Assembly (NCBI GenBank): GCA_017506735.1
Contig: JAFVMW010000075.1
Location: forward strand, 1 to 56,602
DNA from: Oscillospiraceae bacterium
GTDB lineage: Bacteria > Bacillota > Clostridia > Oscillospirales > Oscillospiraceae
DNA length: 56,602 bases
Reading direction: 5' to 3'
Shown here piece by piece: positions 17,005-26,402 of the stretch (its first letter is position 1; each line of letters opens with the position of its first letter). A program made the position numbers and the translations under genes. The notes under the pieces are model-generated. The model ran no database searches. It saw only the letters and a program-made list of their open reading frames with translations, and was not told where the DNA came from.

Positions 17005-17874
17005 TCAGCAGTTCTGTAAATCCACCGTATCCGACTGCACAGGTACACGGTAGGTAAAGTAGTAGTTCCTCGAGTATCTCTGCCGGTATTCTACCGGCGA
17101 CAGACTTTCATTGCTCTTGAAATAGCGACTGAAATAGTGCAGGCTCTGGAAACCAACCATCTCCGATATTTCGCTGATGCTGGAATCTGTATTCAATAGA
17201 AGTGCCTTTGCTTTCTCAAGCCGAATCCGGTTGATGTATTTGATGGGCGTGGTGTCAAATGCCAGCTTAAAGGCCTGGATCAGGGTGCTCTTGCTGACGA
17301 TGGCAACGTGGGCCAGATCCTCCAGAGAGATGGGGGAGGCATAATTTTGATGGATAAATTGGGTTACCTTCTGGATGTCCACACCACCTACAGATTTCAC
17401 CGGGGCGTCCTCCGGGGTGGCGGCAGGTCTCGGAGCTGGTGCCGCAGTTCCCGAGCGGAGGATTCCGGTGAGAGCAAGGCCGAAATACATACAAATCCGT
17501 TCGTAGCTGTAAGGCAGCTTCTCCTCGCTCTCCTTCAGAATTCGGTCGAAATAATACTGAAATCGGGGGAACACCGCATCATCCAGACGGTTTGGCAGAA
17601 GCATGGCATCCTGCGCCAGTGGACCGTCAGCAAGTGTGAATTTCAGATCCATCATCTGAGGCTGTTCTGACGGGCTGTTTCTCAGGATCGCATGGGGAAC
17701 ATAGGGTCGGATCAGATATGTACTCCGCTCTGTCAGGGAGAACTGTTCTTCCCCAATGCGGATCGTTCCGCCGCCCTTCAGTACGGAGATAATCTGCCAG
17801 TAGCTGTGACTGTGAAGTTCGTTTTCCCAGTGCTGGTAATACTTGCCCGACCACAAAACCACATATTCGTGCAA
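17005..17874 (-). CDS. AraC family regulator of the leftward operon
   Basis: A 289-residue regulator. An N-terminal cupin-like sensor (about 1-130; LHSHSYWQIISVLKGGGTI) is joined by a Pro/Ala-rich linker to a C-terminal pair of helix-turn-helix motifs (about 170-265; ISLEDLAHVAIVSKSTLIQ and ISEISEMVGFQSLHYFSRYF). The start is assigned to TTG at 17874 because GGGAGGT lies ideally before it; an earlier ATG at 17919 lacks one. It is first in the leftward operon, 30 bp before the Gfo/Idh gene, and divergent from the dehydrogenase operon. It probably senses the sugar and activates both directions. Confidence 0.85.
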   Translation of the reverse strand: MHEYVVLWSGKYYQHWENELHSHSYWQIISVLKGGGTIRIGEEQFSLTERSTYLIRPYVPHAILRNSPSEQPQMMDLKFTLADGPLAQDAMLLPNRLDDAVFPRFQYYFDRILKESEEKLPYSYERICMYFGLALTGILRSGTAAPAPRPAATPEDAPVKSVGGVDIQKVTQFIHQNYASPISLEDLAHVAIVSKSTLIQAFKLAFDTTPIKYINRIRLEKAKALLLNTDSSISEISEMVGFQSLHYFSRYFKSNESLSPVEYRQRYSRNYYFTYRVPVQSDTVDLQNC

Positions 17875-17974
17875 GGGGCTGCACCTCCCTTCTTGGTGAT
17901 GGGGTTTATTATAGCACAAGCAGAACTCCTTTGTGTGAATCTTTCAACTCTTTGATCGATTTATCAATTTTATT

Positions 17975-18029
17975 GTGCAAATTGCAAAAAATATCGGGCA
18001 AAGCAATTTGATTTTCCGTATGCTATACT
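17975..18029 (+). promoter_or_regulatory. Candidate AraC operator and -10 element of the rightward operon
   Basis: GTGCAAATTGCAAAAA (17975-17990) differs at only 2 of 16 bases from 28502-28517 before the binding-protein gene. TATACT (18024-18029) is a good -10 without a good -35, as expected for an activator-dependent promoter. Confidence 0.45.
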
Positions 18030-18076
18030 GATACACAGAGAAAGACTGGAATACCAGTATACGGAGGAAAAAAACT

Positions 18077-19060
18077 ATGAAAATTGCAATGCTTTTAGAT
18101 CAAATCGTGTTTCCCCAGGTCATCAATCCCAAGACGCTGGAGAAGTTCCACGCACTGGGTGAGGTGTCCATCAACCAGACCCAGGGCAATGATGTGGACA
18201 ATGCCATGTCCCTGATTGAGGGTGCGGACTTCGCGGTCACCAGCTGGGGCAGTCCCGCAATGACCAAAGAAATCCTGGACAAGTGCCCCAACCTGAAGTT
18301 GATCGTCCATGCTGCCGGCTCTGTCAAGAGCATTGTCACCGATGAAATGTACGCCCGGGGCATCCGGATCGTCTCCGCTGCGCAGGTGCTGAGCACCGGC
18401 GTGTCTGAGACCGCTCTGGGACTGACCATTGCCAGTGTTAAGAATTTCTTTGCTCTGAACGCCGAGACTCACGCAGGCGGATGGTCCCACGATGGCATCA
18501 CCGAGATGTATGACATCACCATCGGTATCATCGGCTTTGGTCTGGCAGGCAAGCACTACGCGGAACTCCTGCAGCCCTTTGCTGTGGATGTTATCGCCTA
18601 TGATCCCGGCGTTAGTGCAGAGGCTATGGCAGAAATCGGTGTGAAGAAGGCAACGCTGGAGGAGGTTTTTGCCCAGAGTGATGTGTTGAGTCTCCATGCC
18701 CCTGAGCTGCCCAGCACCCGGCATATCGTAAACCGGGAAACCCTTGCCTCCATGAAAGATGGTGCCATCCTGATCAACACAGCTCGCGGCAGTTTGGTGG
18801 ATGAGGAAGCACTGGTGGAGGCTCTGGAAAATGGAAAACTGAAGTGCGCCTGTCTGGACGTGACTGACCCCGAGCCTCCTGTGGCGGATTCTCCTCTGCG
18901 GAAGCTCCCTAACTGCATTCTGACACCTCATCTGGCCGGTCAGGCTGCCAATGGCCTGAAGAAGCTGGGAGATCACTGCTACCAGCAGATTATCAACTAC
19001 TTGGAGGGCAAGCCTCTGTCCGGTGAGATCAGACAGGAATCCCTCTCCACCATCGCCTGA
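18077..19060 (+). CDS. D-isomer-specific 2-hydroxyacid dehydrogenase
   Basis: A 327-residue NAD-dependent dehydrogenase related to phosphoglycerate and hydroxypyruvate dehydrogenases. The NAD motif IGFGLAGKHYAE is near residue 155. The catalytic triad is visible as Arg in INTARGS, Glu in DPEPP and His in TPHLAG. The RBS is ACGGAGG. It is the first gene of the rightward operon, 4 bp before the enolase-superfamily gene. It could reduce a 2-keto acid produced by that neighbour. The role in serine synthesis is unlikely given the context. Confidence 0.82.
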   Translation: MKIAMLLDQIVFPQVINPKTLEKFHALGEVSINQTQGNDVDNAMSLIEGADFAVTSWGSPAMTKEILDKCPNLKLIVHAAGSVKSIVTDEMYARGIRIVSAAQVLSTGVSETALGLTIASVKNFFALNAETHAGGWSHDGITEMYDITIGIIGFGLAGKHYAELLQPFAVDVIAYDPGVSAEAMAEIGVKKATLEEVFAQSDVLSLHAPELPSTRHIVNRETLASMKDGAILINTARGSLVDEEALVEALENGKLKCACLDVTDPEPPVADSPLRKLPNCILTPHLAGQAANGLKKLGDHCYQQIINYLEGKPLSGEIRQESLSTIA

Positions 19061-19063
19061 GCT

Positions 19064-20320
19064 ATGGGAAAGATCCTTTCCACGTCCATGACCTACCGGC
19101 CGGAGCCACTGAAACACAGCTTCGGCTTCAAGGGCGGTGCCCTGACAGAGCTGTGGCAAGTGTATGTGACCCTCACGATGGACAATGGTACCAGCGCAAA
19201 GGGAGAGAGCATCCAGAGCGTTCTTTGGAGCGACAGTCGGGTCTTTGCCGAACAGGGGCAACAGATGGGCAATGAGCTGATGCTCAAAGTCACCGTCAGG
19301 GCTCTGGAGCTGCTGGAGGGTATGGAGCTTTCGTATCCTCCTCAAATGTTGGATGCGCTGCTGCCTCAGCTTCTGGATTATGGCAGAGAGATCACCGGAA
19401 ATCCGGAGCTTCGGACAACATTTGTGCTGAATGCCATGACCGGTGTGGATTTTGCTCTGTGGAAGCTGTGGCGGAAGTCACAGGGAGAACCGGACTTCGA
19501 TACCCTGTTCCATATGGACATCCACCAGCCCAAACTGGGCCTGATTCCTCTGCTGACCTACGATACCTCGGAAGCGCAAATCCGCTCCCTCGCGGAGGAT
19601 GGATGCTTCCTGTTCAAGATCAAAATCGGTTCCAATCCCGGCGGCCGGAATGACCCGGAAGAGATGCTTCAATGGGATTGCCAACGGCTCAGCCAGATCC
19701 ATCGAATCCTCTCCGGGCTGGAGACCCCCTGGACAAAATGCGGTCATCCCCTGTATTATATTGATGCAAATGGACGCTACGATAGCCGGGCCAGGCTGGA
19801 ACGGTTCCTTGCTCATGCGGAATCCATCGGCGCAAAGGAGCGGATCGTCCTGCTGGAAGAACCCTTTGCGGAGGATAATCTTCAGGACGTTCGGAATCTG
19901 GGAATCCTGATTGCTGCTGATGAAAGTGCCCACTGCGCAAGTGACGCACGACATCTTATGGATGAATATGGCTACAGTGCCATGGCCCTGAAGCCGATTG
20001 CCAAGACTTTGTCCGTAAGTCTTCAGGTGCTGGAGGAGGCACGGAAACGGAATGTACCCTGCTTCTGCGCTGACCTGACGGTGAACCCTACGATGGTTGA
20101 GCTGAACAAGCGATTCGCTGCGGGCCTTGCCTCTCTGCCCGGTGTAAAAATCGGTGTGTTTGAGACCAATGGCGCACAAAATTATGTCAACTGGGATCGG
20201 CTCCGGGCTATGTCTCCTGCCCATGGAACATCCTGGGCAGATCCGGAAAATAGTTGCTATCATCTGAATGAAGAATATTTTAGCAATGACGGAAACCTCT
20301 GGAAGGAGGAGAACACTTGA
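19064..20320 (+). CDS. Enolase-superfamily (mandelate racemase/muconate lactonising) enzyme
   Basis: A 418-residue two-domain protein: an N-terminal capping domain and a C-terminal barrel. The barrel shows the KxK base motif (FKIKIG), metal ligands in YIDANG (Asp), LLEEPF (Glu) and IAADES (Asp/Glu), and a Lys in MALKP. Members abstract the proton alpha to a carboxylate, giving dehydration of sugar acids or epimerisation. It is somewhat longer than standard dehydratases. It overlaps the next Gfo/Idh gene by 4 bp. With the 2-hydroxyacid dehydrogenase it suggests that a sugar acid is an intermediate. The substrate is unknown. Confidence 0.75.
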   Translation: MGKILSTSMTYRPEPLKHSFGFKGGALTELWQVYVTLTMDNGTSAKGESIQSVLWSDSRVFAEQGQQMGNELMLKVTVRALELLEGMELSYPPQMLDALLPQLLDYGREITGNPELRTTFVLNAMTGVDFALWKLWRKSQGEPDFDTLFHMDIHQPKLGLIPLLTYDTSEAQIRSLAEDGCFLFKIKIGSNPGGRNDPEEMLQWDCQRLSQIHRILSGLETPWTKCGHPLYYIDANGRYDSRARLERFLAHAESIGAKERIVLLEEPFAEDNLQDVRNLGILIAADESAHCASDARHLMDEYGYSAMALKPIAKTLSVSLQVLEEARKRNVPCFCADLTVNPTMVELNKRFAAGLASLPGVKIGVFETNGAQNYVNWDRLRAMSPAHGTSWADPENSCYHLNEEYFSNDGNLWKEENT

Positions 20321-21342
20321 AACAAATCGGATATGCGATCATCGGCTGCGGCATGATCTCTCAGTTCCATGCTACGGCCATCGCTGAAACACCCAACGCC
20401 CGTCTGGTGGGTGTCTATGATGCCATGCCCTACCGGTGTGAGCAGTTTGTAATCCTCAACGGGGGAAAGGTGTATGAATCTCTGGATCATGTCTGGGCGG
20501 ATGTAGAAGTGGATGCCGTGTGCATTTGCACCCCCAGCGGTCTGCATTTCCCTCAGGCACTGGCTGCGCTGGAGCATGGAAAGCATGTTCTGGTGGAGAA
20601 GCCCATGGCGTTGAATCTGGCGGACTGCGATACGCTGATTGACATCGCGAAGGAACGGAACTTGACTCTTGGTGTGGTCAGCCAGATGCGCTTTTCTCCG
20701 GGAATTCAGCAGGTGAAGCAGGCCATGGATGCAAAAATCCTGGGCAAACTGATCTGTGCCGATCTGTACATGAAGTTCCATCGGAGCCAGGACTATTACG
20801 ATTCCTCTGACTGGCGGGGAACCTGGGCCATGGACGGCGGCGGTGCTCTGATGAATCAGGGTATCCATGGTGTCGATCTGCTGCAGTACTTGGCCGGTCC
20901 TGTGGACAATGTGTTCGCACGAGCCAAAACACTGGCCAGAAAAATCGAGGTGGAGGACACTTTGAGTGCCATTACTGAGTTTGAAAGCGGTGCCATCGGC
21001 GTGATTCAGGCCACCACCAGTCTCCATTCCGGTTTCTCCCGGCGCATCGAGCTGTGCGGCGAGAAGGGAACCATCATTCTGGAGGAGGATAAGATTCTGC
21101 TATGGGATGTGGCCGACGATGAGGGACTCGACCTCGACACGCAGGGTGCTTCGGAGGTCCGCAGCAGCTCCGATCCCAGCCAGATCAGCTCCAATGGCCA
21201 TGCCCGGCAGATCGGTAACTTCACCGCTGCCATTCTGGGCAAAGAGACTATTCTCATCGACGGTAATGAGGGCCGAAAGGCTGTTCAGATTATCCTCAGC
21301 GCCTATCAGTCCAGCCGGGAGAACCGCCCTGTTACCCTGTAA
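20317..21342 (+). CDS. Gfo/Idh/MocA family oxidoreductase (paralogue of 15943)
   Basis: A 341-residue sugar dehydrogenase with Rossmann motif YAIIGCGMISQFHA, VEKPM with the catalytic Lys, and GGGALMNQGIHGVDL. It shares long segments with the enzyme at 15943, including DWRGTW before the GGG motif. It overlaps the preceding enolase-superfamily gene by 4 bp and is followed 14 bp later by the GH20 gene with RBS AAAGGAG. The pair of paralogues in opposite operons could catalyse the forward and reverse oxidations at one sugar carbon, as in keto-sugar pathways. Confidence 0.85.
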   Translation: MKQIGYAIIGCGMISQFHATAIAETPNARLVGVYDAMPYRCEQFVILNGGKVYESLDHVWADVEVDAVCICTPSGLHFPQALAALEHGKHVLVEKPMALNLADCDTLIDIAKERNLTLGVVSQMRFSPGIQQVKQAMDAKILGKLICADLYMKFHRSQDYYDSSDWRGTWAMDGGGALMNQGIHGVDLLQYLAGPVDNVFARAKTLARKIEVEDTLSAITEFESGAIGVIQATTSLHSGFSRRIELCGEKGTIILEEDKILLWDVADDEGLDLDTQGASEVRSSSDPSQISSNGHARQIGNFTAAILGKETILIDGNEGRKAVQIILSAYQSSRENRPVTL

Positions 21343-21355
21343 AGGAGAAAAGCCT

Positions 21356-23227
21356 ATGAATCAAATTTCTGTAACGGGCAATACGCCACTCCGTTTCTGG
21401 GAGGGCTTTACCTGTCTGAAGGAAGAACTGGGATTGGAAAATCAGGATCAGGGATTCCCTGTTTTCTTTGAGCAGGCACCTTCCTTCGGCTTGATTATCA
21501 CAAAGAATTCTGCAACCATTCGGTGGAACAAACCCAGCCAGTGCTACCGGGGTCTGTCCCTGCTGAGCCAGCACTGGGGCACCTGCCAGGAGATTCACCA
21601 GCCCATGGCTTTTGAAACCGCCGGTATCATGTTTGATGTGTCCCGGAATGCAGTGCTGAAGCCGGAAACCATCCGGTTCCTGCTTCGGAAGATGGCCATG
21701 CTGGGCCTGAACCTTGGCATGATGTATACTGAGGACACCTATGAGGTGGAGGAGTATCCCTACTTCGGCTACCTCCGGGGAAAATACTCCAAAGCACAGC
21801 TCCGGGAGCTGGATGATTATGCCGATGCACTGGGCATTGAGCTGGTGCCCTGCATCCAGACCTTGGCCCATCTGAACCGTGCCCTCCACTGGCCGGCTAT
21901 GGCCCATATGAAGGATACCGAGGAAGTCCTGCTTGTGGAGGATGAGGCGGCACTGGAATTCATCCGTGCCATGATCCGAAATGCCACCGAGCCATACAGG
22001 ACCAAGCGCATCCACATTGGCATGGATGAGGCTCATTTCCTGGGCCTGGGCGGTTACTTAAGAAAACACGGATACACAGACCCCTTCACCATTATGGAGC
22101 GACATCTGAAAAATGTCAGCGGTATCATCCGGGAAATGGGCCTGGATGCCATGATGTGGAGTGATATGTACTTCCGTCTGGCATCTCCCACCGGCGGCTA
22201 TTATGATGCTCCCTTCATCCCGGAGGAGGTCATGGCGAAAGCCCCTGCCGACATTGACCTCGTCTATTGGGACTACTACCAAATGGACGAGTCTGTCTAT
22301 GAGCGGATGATGGAGATGCATGCCAAATTCCCGGCAAAGACCGCCTTCGCCTGCGGAATCTGGACCTGGACCGGACCTGCTCCCCATCCCCAGAGGGCGC
22401 TGGATACCATCCTGCCGGGTCTGCGCCAGGCGAAGAAGTACGGAGTGCCCCTGACCTTTACCACCGGCTGGGGCGACAATGGCGCGGAATGTCCCATGGT
22501 GGCCGGCCTGTACCCCATTGTAGTCTACGGCGAGATGTGCTACAACGACGAGTATGACGCGGCGGCCTGTGCTGCACGGTTCCGTGCTGTGGCAGGGGCA
22601 GATGCAGATGCGTTTATCGATCTGACCCGGTTCAACCAGCTTCCCGGGATCAATGACTGGTCGTTGCGTCCGGTGAATGCGGCCAAGTTCCTGCTGTATC
22701 AAGACCCCATCGTACCTCTGTATGATGACGACCTGAAGGGCGTGGACACGCAGGCGCATTACAACACACTGGAGTTGGACTACCGTCGGTATCAGCAGGA
22801 AAATCCTGAATACGATCTGCTCCTGGGCTTCTATGCCCAGTTGGCCCGTACATTGAAATATAAGTGCGCCTTCCATCTCCGGGCAGGAACCTGCATCCGG
22901 GAAGGAAATCGGGACGGTGCGGCCATATGTGCCGCCATTGCCTGGGCTGCCGCAAAGGAGCTGAACAGGCTCCGCGAGATCTGGCGGGATGTTTGGTACC
23001 ACTATAACCGAGTCTATGGCTTCGAGATCATTGATGTACGCATCGGTGGTGTGGCAGCCCGGATGGAGTCCGCTGCCCGGCTGATGGAGGACTTCGCCGA
23101 CGGGCGGATCGATACCATTGAACCACTGGCGGAGGAGCCGCTGCCCTACACGAATCTGCCCGGCGGAGCATTGCGAGGCAGCTATGCCTGGGGAGAGATC
23201 GTATCTGCCTGCAAAGCGGATCTGTAA
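21356..23227 (+). CDS. GH20 beta-N-acetylhexosaminidase, cytosolic type
   Basis: A 623-residue glycoside hydrolase. The catalytic Asp-Glu pair lies in IHIGMDEAH (about residue 224), and aromatic subsite residues follow (VYWDYYQMD, WTWTGPAPHP). There is no signal peptide, so it acts inside on imported oligosaccharides. Size and layout resemble the pneumococcal GH20C type (about 626 residues). It should release terminal beta-GlcNAc or GalNAc, which after phosphorylation enters NagA and NagB. No kinase is seen here. ATG 21356 has AAAGGAG 8 bases upstream; a longer in-frame start would overlap the previous gene. Confidence 0.85.
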   Translation: MNQISVTGNTPLRFWEGFTCLKEELGLENQDQGFPVFFEQAPSFGLIITKNSATIRWNKPSQCYRGLSLLSQHWGTCQEIHQPMAFETAGIMFDVSRNAVLKPETIRFLLRKMAMLGLNLGMMYTEDTYEVEEYPYFGYLRGKYSKAQLRELDDYADALGIELVPCIQTLAHLNRALHWPAMAHMKDTEEVLLVEDEAALEFIRAMIRNATEPYRTKRIHIGMDEAHFLGLGGYLRKHGYTDPFTIMERHLKNVSGIIREMGLDAMMWSDMYFRLASPTGGYYDAPFIPEEVMAKAPADIDLVYWDYYQMDESVYERMMEMHAKFPAKTAFACGIWTWTGPAPHPQRALDTILPGLRQAKKYGVPLTFTTGWGDNGAECPMVAGLYPIVVYGEMCYNDEYDAAACAARFRAVAGADADAFIDLTRFNQLPGINDWSLRPVNAAKFLLYQDPIVPLYDDDLKGVDTQAHYNTLELDYRRYQQENPEYDLLLGFYAQLARTLKYKCAFHLRAGTCIREGNRDGAAICAAIAWAAAKELNRLREIWRDVWYHYNRVYGFEIIDVRIGGVAARMESAARLMEDFADGRIDTIEPLAEEPLPYTNLPGGALRGSYAWGEIVSACKADL

Positions 23228-23242
23228 GAAAGAAGGAATTTC

Positions 23243-24529
23243 ATGTCCAAGAAAATAACTGTTGCCATCTGCGGCATGGGTATCCGTGGTGCGGAGGCCT
23301 ATGCCAGCTATCAGAACCTCCGACCGGAGGAAATGGAGATTGTTGCCGTTGCCGATCCCAGACCGGAGCGCCGGGATCTGGCTGTTCGGGAATATGGTGT
23401 GAAGCCGGAGCTCTGTTATGAAAGCGGCGAAGAACTGCTGGCACAGGAAAGAATTGCCGATGTGCTGATCATCGCCACCCAGGACACCGACCACATCCGT
23501 TACGCACTGCCCGCACTGGAGAAGGGCTACCACCTGCTGTTGGAAAAGCCTATTTCTCCCAATCTGGATGAATGCATTGCGCTGAGAGAAAAGGCCCATG
23601 AATGCGGGAAAGTCGTTATTGTGTGCCACGTGCTCCGCTATACCCAGTTTTATCAGAAGATCCACGATCTGCTCCGGGAGGGAACCATCGGTAAGATTCA
23701 GGCTCTCCATGCTACCGAGAACATCGCCTATTGGCATTTCGCCCATAGCTATGTCCGGGGAAATTGGCGCAGATCCGATCTGTCCAGTCCTGTGATTCTG
23801 GCGAAGTCCTGCCATGATATGGACATCATCCGCTGGCTGGTGGGCAGTCCCTGCATCCGGGTTTCCAGCTTCGGTAGTCTGGACTGGTTCCGGGGGGAGA
23901 ATGCTCCTGCGGGCTGCGGCGAACGGTGTCTTGATTGTGGCGCAAAGACCGACTGTCCCTACGATGCGGAGAAAATCTATCTGGAAAACAAAAAGAGCGG
24001 TTACCGCTCCGGTACCCGTCAGTGGCCGCTCACCGTGCTGACCAGCGACGTAACCGAGGAAAACCTGTACGAAGCGCTGGGAACTGGCCCCTATGGTAGA
24101 TGCGTCTATCACTGCGACAATGATGTTTGCGACCATCAGGTGGTGAATCTGGAGTTTGAAAACGGTGTTACCGCTTCCTTCACCATGTCTGCCTTCACTC
24201 AGGACTGCTACCGCACTGTGAAGGTCATGGGTGCGCTGGGCGAGATTGAGGGCAACCTGGAGGAAAACGTGGTCTATGTCCGCCGGTTCGGAAAGCCGGA
24301 GGAGAAGATCGTTTTGGACCCGGTGAGCGACGAGTTTGCCGGTCATGGCGGCGGTGACTCCCGGATGATGGAATACCTGTGTAAGGTTATCTCCGGTGGT
24401 GAGGGTAATGCCCTGACCAGCGTGGACGCATCCGTTGAAAGCCATGTGATGGCCCTTGCCGCTGAGGAAAGCCGGAAACACGAGGGCGCATCTATTACAC
24501 TGAAAGAATTTGAGGTGAATCACAAATGA
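23243..24529 (+). CDS. Gfo/Idh/MocA family oxidoreductase with Cys-rich insert
   Basis: A 428-residue member, longer than its neighbours. It has an N-terminal Rossmann motif (VAICGMGIRGAEA), LLEKPIS with the catalytic Lys, and a CHDMDIIRWL segment in the substrate domain. An insert with four cysteines (CGERCLDCGAKTDCPYD, about residues 231-247) could bind a metal. Such longer Gfo proteins are common in Firmicute glycan loci. It overlaps the following short Gfo/Idh gene by 4 bp. The substrate is unknown. Confidence 0.82.
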   Translation: MSKKITVAICGMGIRGAEAYASYQNLRPEEMEIVAVADPRPERRDLAVREYGVKPELCYESGEELLAQERIADVLIIATQDTDHIRYALPALEKGYHLLLEKPISPNLDECIALREKAHECGKVVIVCHVLRYTQFYQKIHDLLREGTIGKIQALHATENIAYWHFAHSYVRGNWRRSDLSSPVILAKSCHDMDIIRWLVGSPCIRVSSFGSLDWFRGENAPAGCGERCLDCGAKTDCPYDAEKIYLENKKSGYRSGTRQWPLTVLTSDVTEENLYEALGTGPYGRCVYHCDNDVCDHQVVNLEFENGVTASFTMSAFTQDCYRTVKVMGALGEIEGNLEENVVYVRRFGKPEEKIVLDPVSDEFAGHGGGDSRMMEYLCKVISGGEGNALTSVDASVESHVMALAAEESRKHEGASITLKEFEVNHK

Positions 24530-25467
24530 TCCGAATTGGTGCTGTGAATATTGATACTTCCCATCCTTTGGGTTTTGCCGAGGTGATGGAGAAGAGTGAC
24601 CGTGCCCGCTATGTGGGCGTGTACAACGATTCCTTCCGTAATGATGCTGAAGTAGAGGGCTTCATCCGCCGGTTTGGTCTGAAAAAGCGGTGTGATACCC
24701 TGGAGGAACTGGCCGAGATGTGCGACATTGGCTTCATTCAGGGCTGCGACTGGGATGACCACATCCGTTGCGCTATGCCTTTTATTGAACGGGGCAAGCC
24801 TGTATTTTTGGACAAGCCTATGGTGGGCAATCTCCGGGATCTGAAAAAGCTGGAAGAGCTGGTGGCGAATGGTGCCGTGATCCTGGGTTCATCCTCTGCC
24901 CGGTATTGCTACGAGGTGCAGGAGTTCCTGGCCATTCCCGAGGAAGAACGGGGTAAGATCGTCAACGTGTTCGGTACTGCCGGTGTGGACGAGTTCAACT
25001 ACGGCGTACATATTGCTGAGCTGATCGGCGGCCTGCTGGGTACCGGGGCTCAGGAAGTGAAGTCCCTGGGCATGGGACAGGCAGACGGTAAGTATTCCGA
25101 GAGCTACTACGTTCAGTTCCCGGAGGCCAGTGCCATGTTTAACACCTTCACTGGTGCATGGCAGCCCTTCGTGGTCACCATTATGACCACCAAAACTACT
25201 TACCAGTTCAAGGTGGACTCCGGCAAGCTCTACGCTGCCCTGATTGAGCAGATCTGCAATTATATGGAGGGAAAATCCCACATTCTTGCGGATATGAATA
25301 CTCTGGCAGAGTCCATCAGAATCATGCTGGCTGCTGCCCAGTCCCGGGCAGAGGGCGGCAAAACTGTGAAGATCTCTGAACTGACCGAGGATGGTGCCTG
25401 CTACGACGGAAAAGCCTTCTGCGCCGGCTACGGTGCGGCAGCAGGTCCCATGTATTCTGCCCTGTAA
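24526..25467 (+). CDS. Gfo/Idh/MocA-like oxidoreductase, short form
   Basis: A 313-residue protein that opens IRIGAVNIDTSHPLGFAEV in place of the canonical GxGxxG. The nucleotide-binding fold is recognisable from LDKPMVG (catalytic Lys) and the layout, but the glycine motif is weak, so cofactor binding may differ. A VDEFNYGVHIAEL segment occupies the place of the family's GxHxxD motif. It is the fourth Gfo/Idh protein of the locus and overlaps the third by 4 bp. It may be a partner subunit or a distinct activity. Confidence 0.7.
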   Translation: MIRIGAVNIDTSHPLGFAEVMEKSDRARYVGVYNDSFRNDAEVEGFIRRFGLKKRCDTLEELAEMCDIGFIQGCDWDDHIRCAMPFIERGKPVFLDKPMVGNLRDLKKLEELVANGAVILGSSSARYCYEVQEFLAIPEEERGKIVNVFGTAGVDEFNYGVHIAELIGGLLGTGAQEVKSLGMGQADGKYSESYYVQFPEASAMFNTFTGAWQPFVVTIMTTKTTYQFKVDSGKLYAALIEQICNYMEGKSHILADMNTLAESIRIMLAAAQSRAEGGKTVKISELTEDGACYDGKAFCAGYGAAAGPMYSAL

Positions 25468-25478
25468 AGGGGAAGCCC

Positions 25479-26402
25479 ATGAAGTCCCCCGTTTTCATGA
25501 CGCAGGAGCTGTTTTTTGTCAAATGCAGCTTCTGTAATGTATTTGAGGTTACCGATGAGAAGCCCTCCGGAGATATCCTCCACGCCCACGATTATGCGCA
25601 GATCTGGTATGTAACCCGGGGACAGTGCGATCATTACGTGGAGAATCAGCTGTATCTGATGACTGCGGGAGATACCTTCCTGATTCCACCTATGGTGGAA
25701 CATGAGACGGTTTTGGCTCCCGGATCTGCCGCAATCAGCGTGGAGTTTTCGTTGGAGGATCTGTTTCCCACTCCGTGCGGTGCTGCACAGACGGAAATCA
25801 GGAGCTATCTGGATCGGATGAGTGTTATGGGCTTTTTGCAGGACTCCAAAACCCGTCAGCCCCGGTTCCGGTTCCGTCCGGAGGCGATGCCGAAACTGGA
25901 TCGGCTGATGCGGGAAATTCTCGAGGAATTTCGGGAGGAGAAGCACTGTTATCAGGATATGCTCCGGGTGAAATTGCAGGAACTTCTGCTGCTGTATATC
26001 CGGGAATATCTCACATCACCGGAAAGCCGCTCCACCGATCTGACGTATGAACGGTATCAGGCGCTGATGAACAAGGCCATTGCCCATATCGACGAACACT
26101 ATAATGAGAGCATCTCACTGGAGGATGTGTGCCGGATTTCCACGTTATCCAAGACCTATTTCTGCTATCTGTTCAAGCTGATGACCCAAAAAACCTTCGT
26201 GGAGTACATCACGGAGCGTCGGGTTCAGGGGGCTATGCGCCTTTTGCAAAATACCACCATGTCCATTCAGGCGGTGAGCGAGCAGACAGGCTTCCATGAT
26301 GCGGCCAATTTTTCCAGAACCTTCCGGAAAGCCGTGGGGATTTCTCCCAGGGATTACCGGAAAATGCGTTTTCCTGCCAGAGAAGGAGGAAACAATGAGT
26401 AA
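25479..26402 (+). CDS. AraC family regulator of the rightward operon
   Basis: A 307-residue regulator with a cupin-like N-terminal sensor (HAHDYAQIWYVTRGQCDHYV) and a C-terminal tandem helix-turn-helix (about 200-300; ISLEDVCRISTLSKTYFCYLF and IQAVSEQTGFHDAANFSRTF). It lies inside the operon, 11 bp after a Gfo/Idh gene, and overlaps the serine hydrolase start by 8 bp. Two AraC proteins in one locus suggest two sugar signals, or separate control of the catabolic genes and the transporter, whose upstream region carries a similar motif (28502-28517). Confidence 0.86.
   Translation: MKSPVFMTQELFFVKCSFCNVFEVTDEKPSGDILHAHDYAQIWYVTRGQCDHYVENQLYLMTAGDTFLIPPMVEHETVLAPGSAAISVEFSLEDLFPTPCGAAQTEIRSYLDRMSVMGFLQDSKTRQPRFRFRPEAMPKLDRLMREILEEFREEKHCYQDMLRVKLQELLLLYIREYLTSPESRSTDLTYERYQALMNKAIAHIDEHYNESISLEDVCRISTLSKTYFCYLFKLMTQKTFVEYITERRVQGAMRLLQNTTMSIQAVSEQTGFHDAANFSRTFRKAVGISPRDYRKMRFPAREGGNNE

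Noticed and set aside
22058..24523. An 821-codon minus-strand open frame opposite GH20 and a Gfo/Idh gene
   Set aside because: It crosses two well-supported plus-strand genes and has no domain features or RBS.
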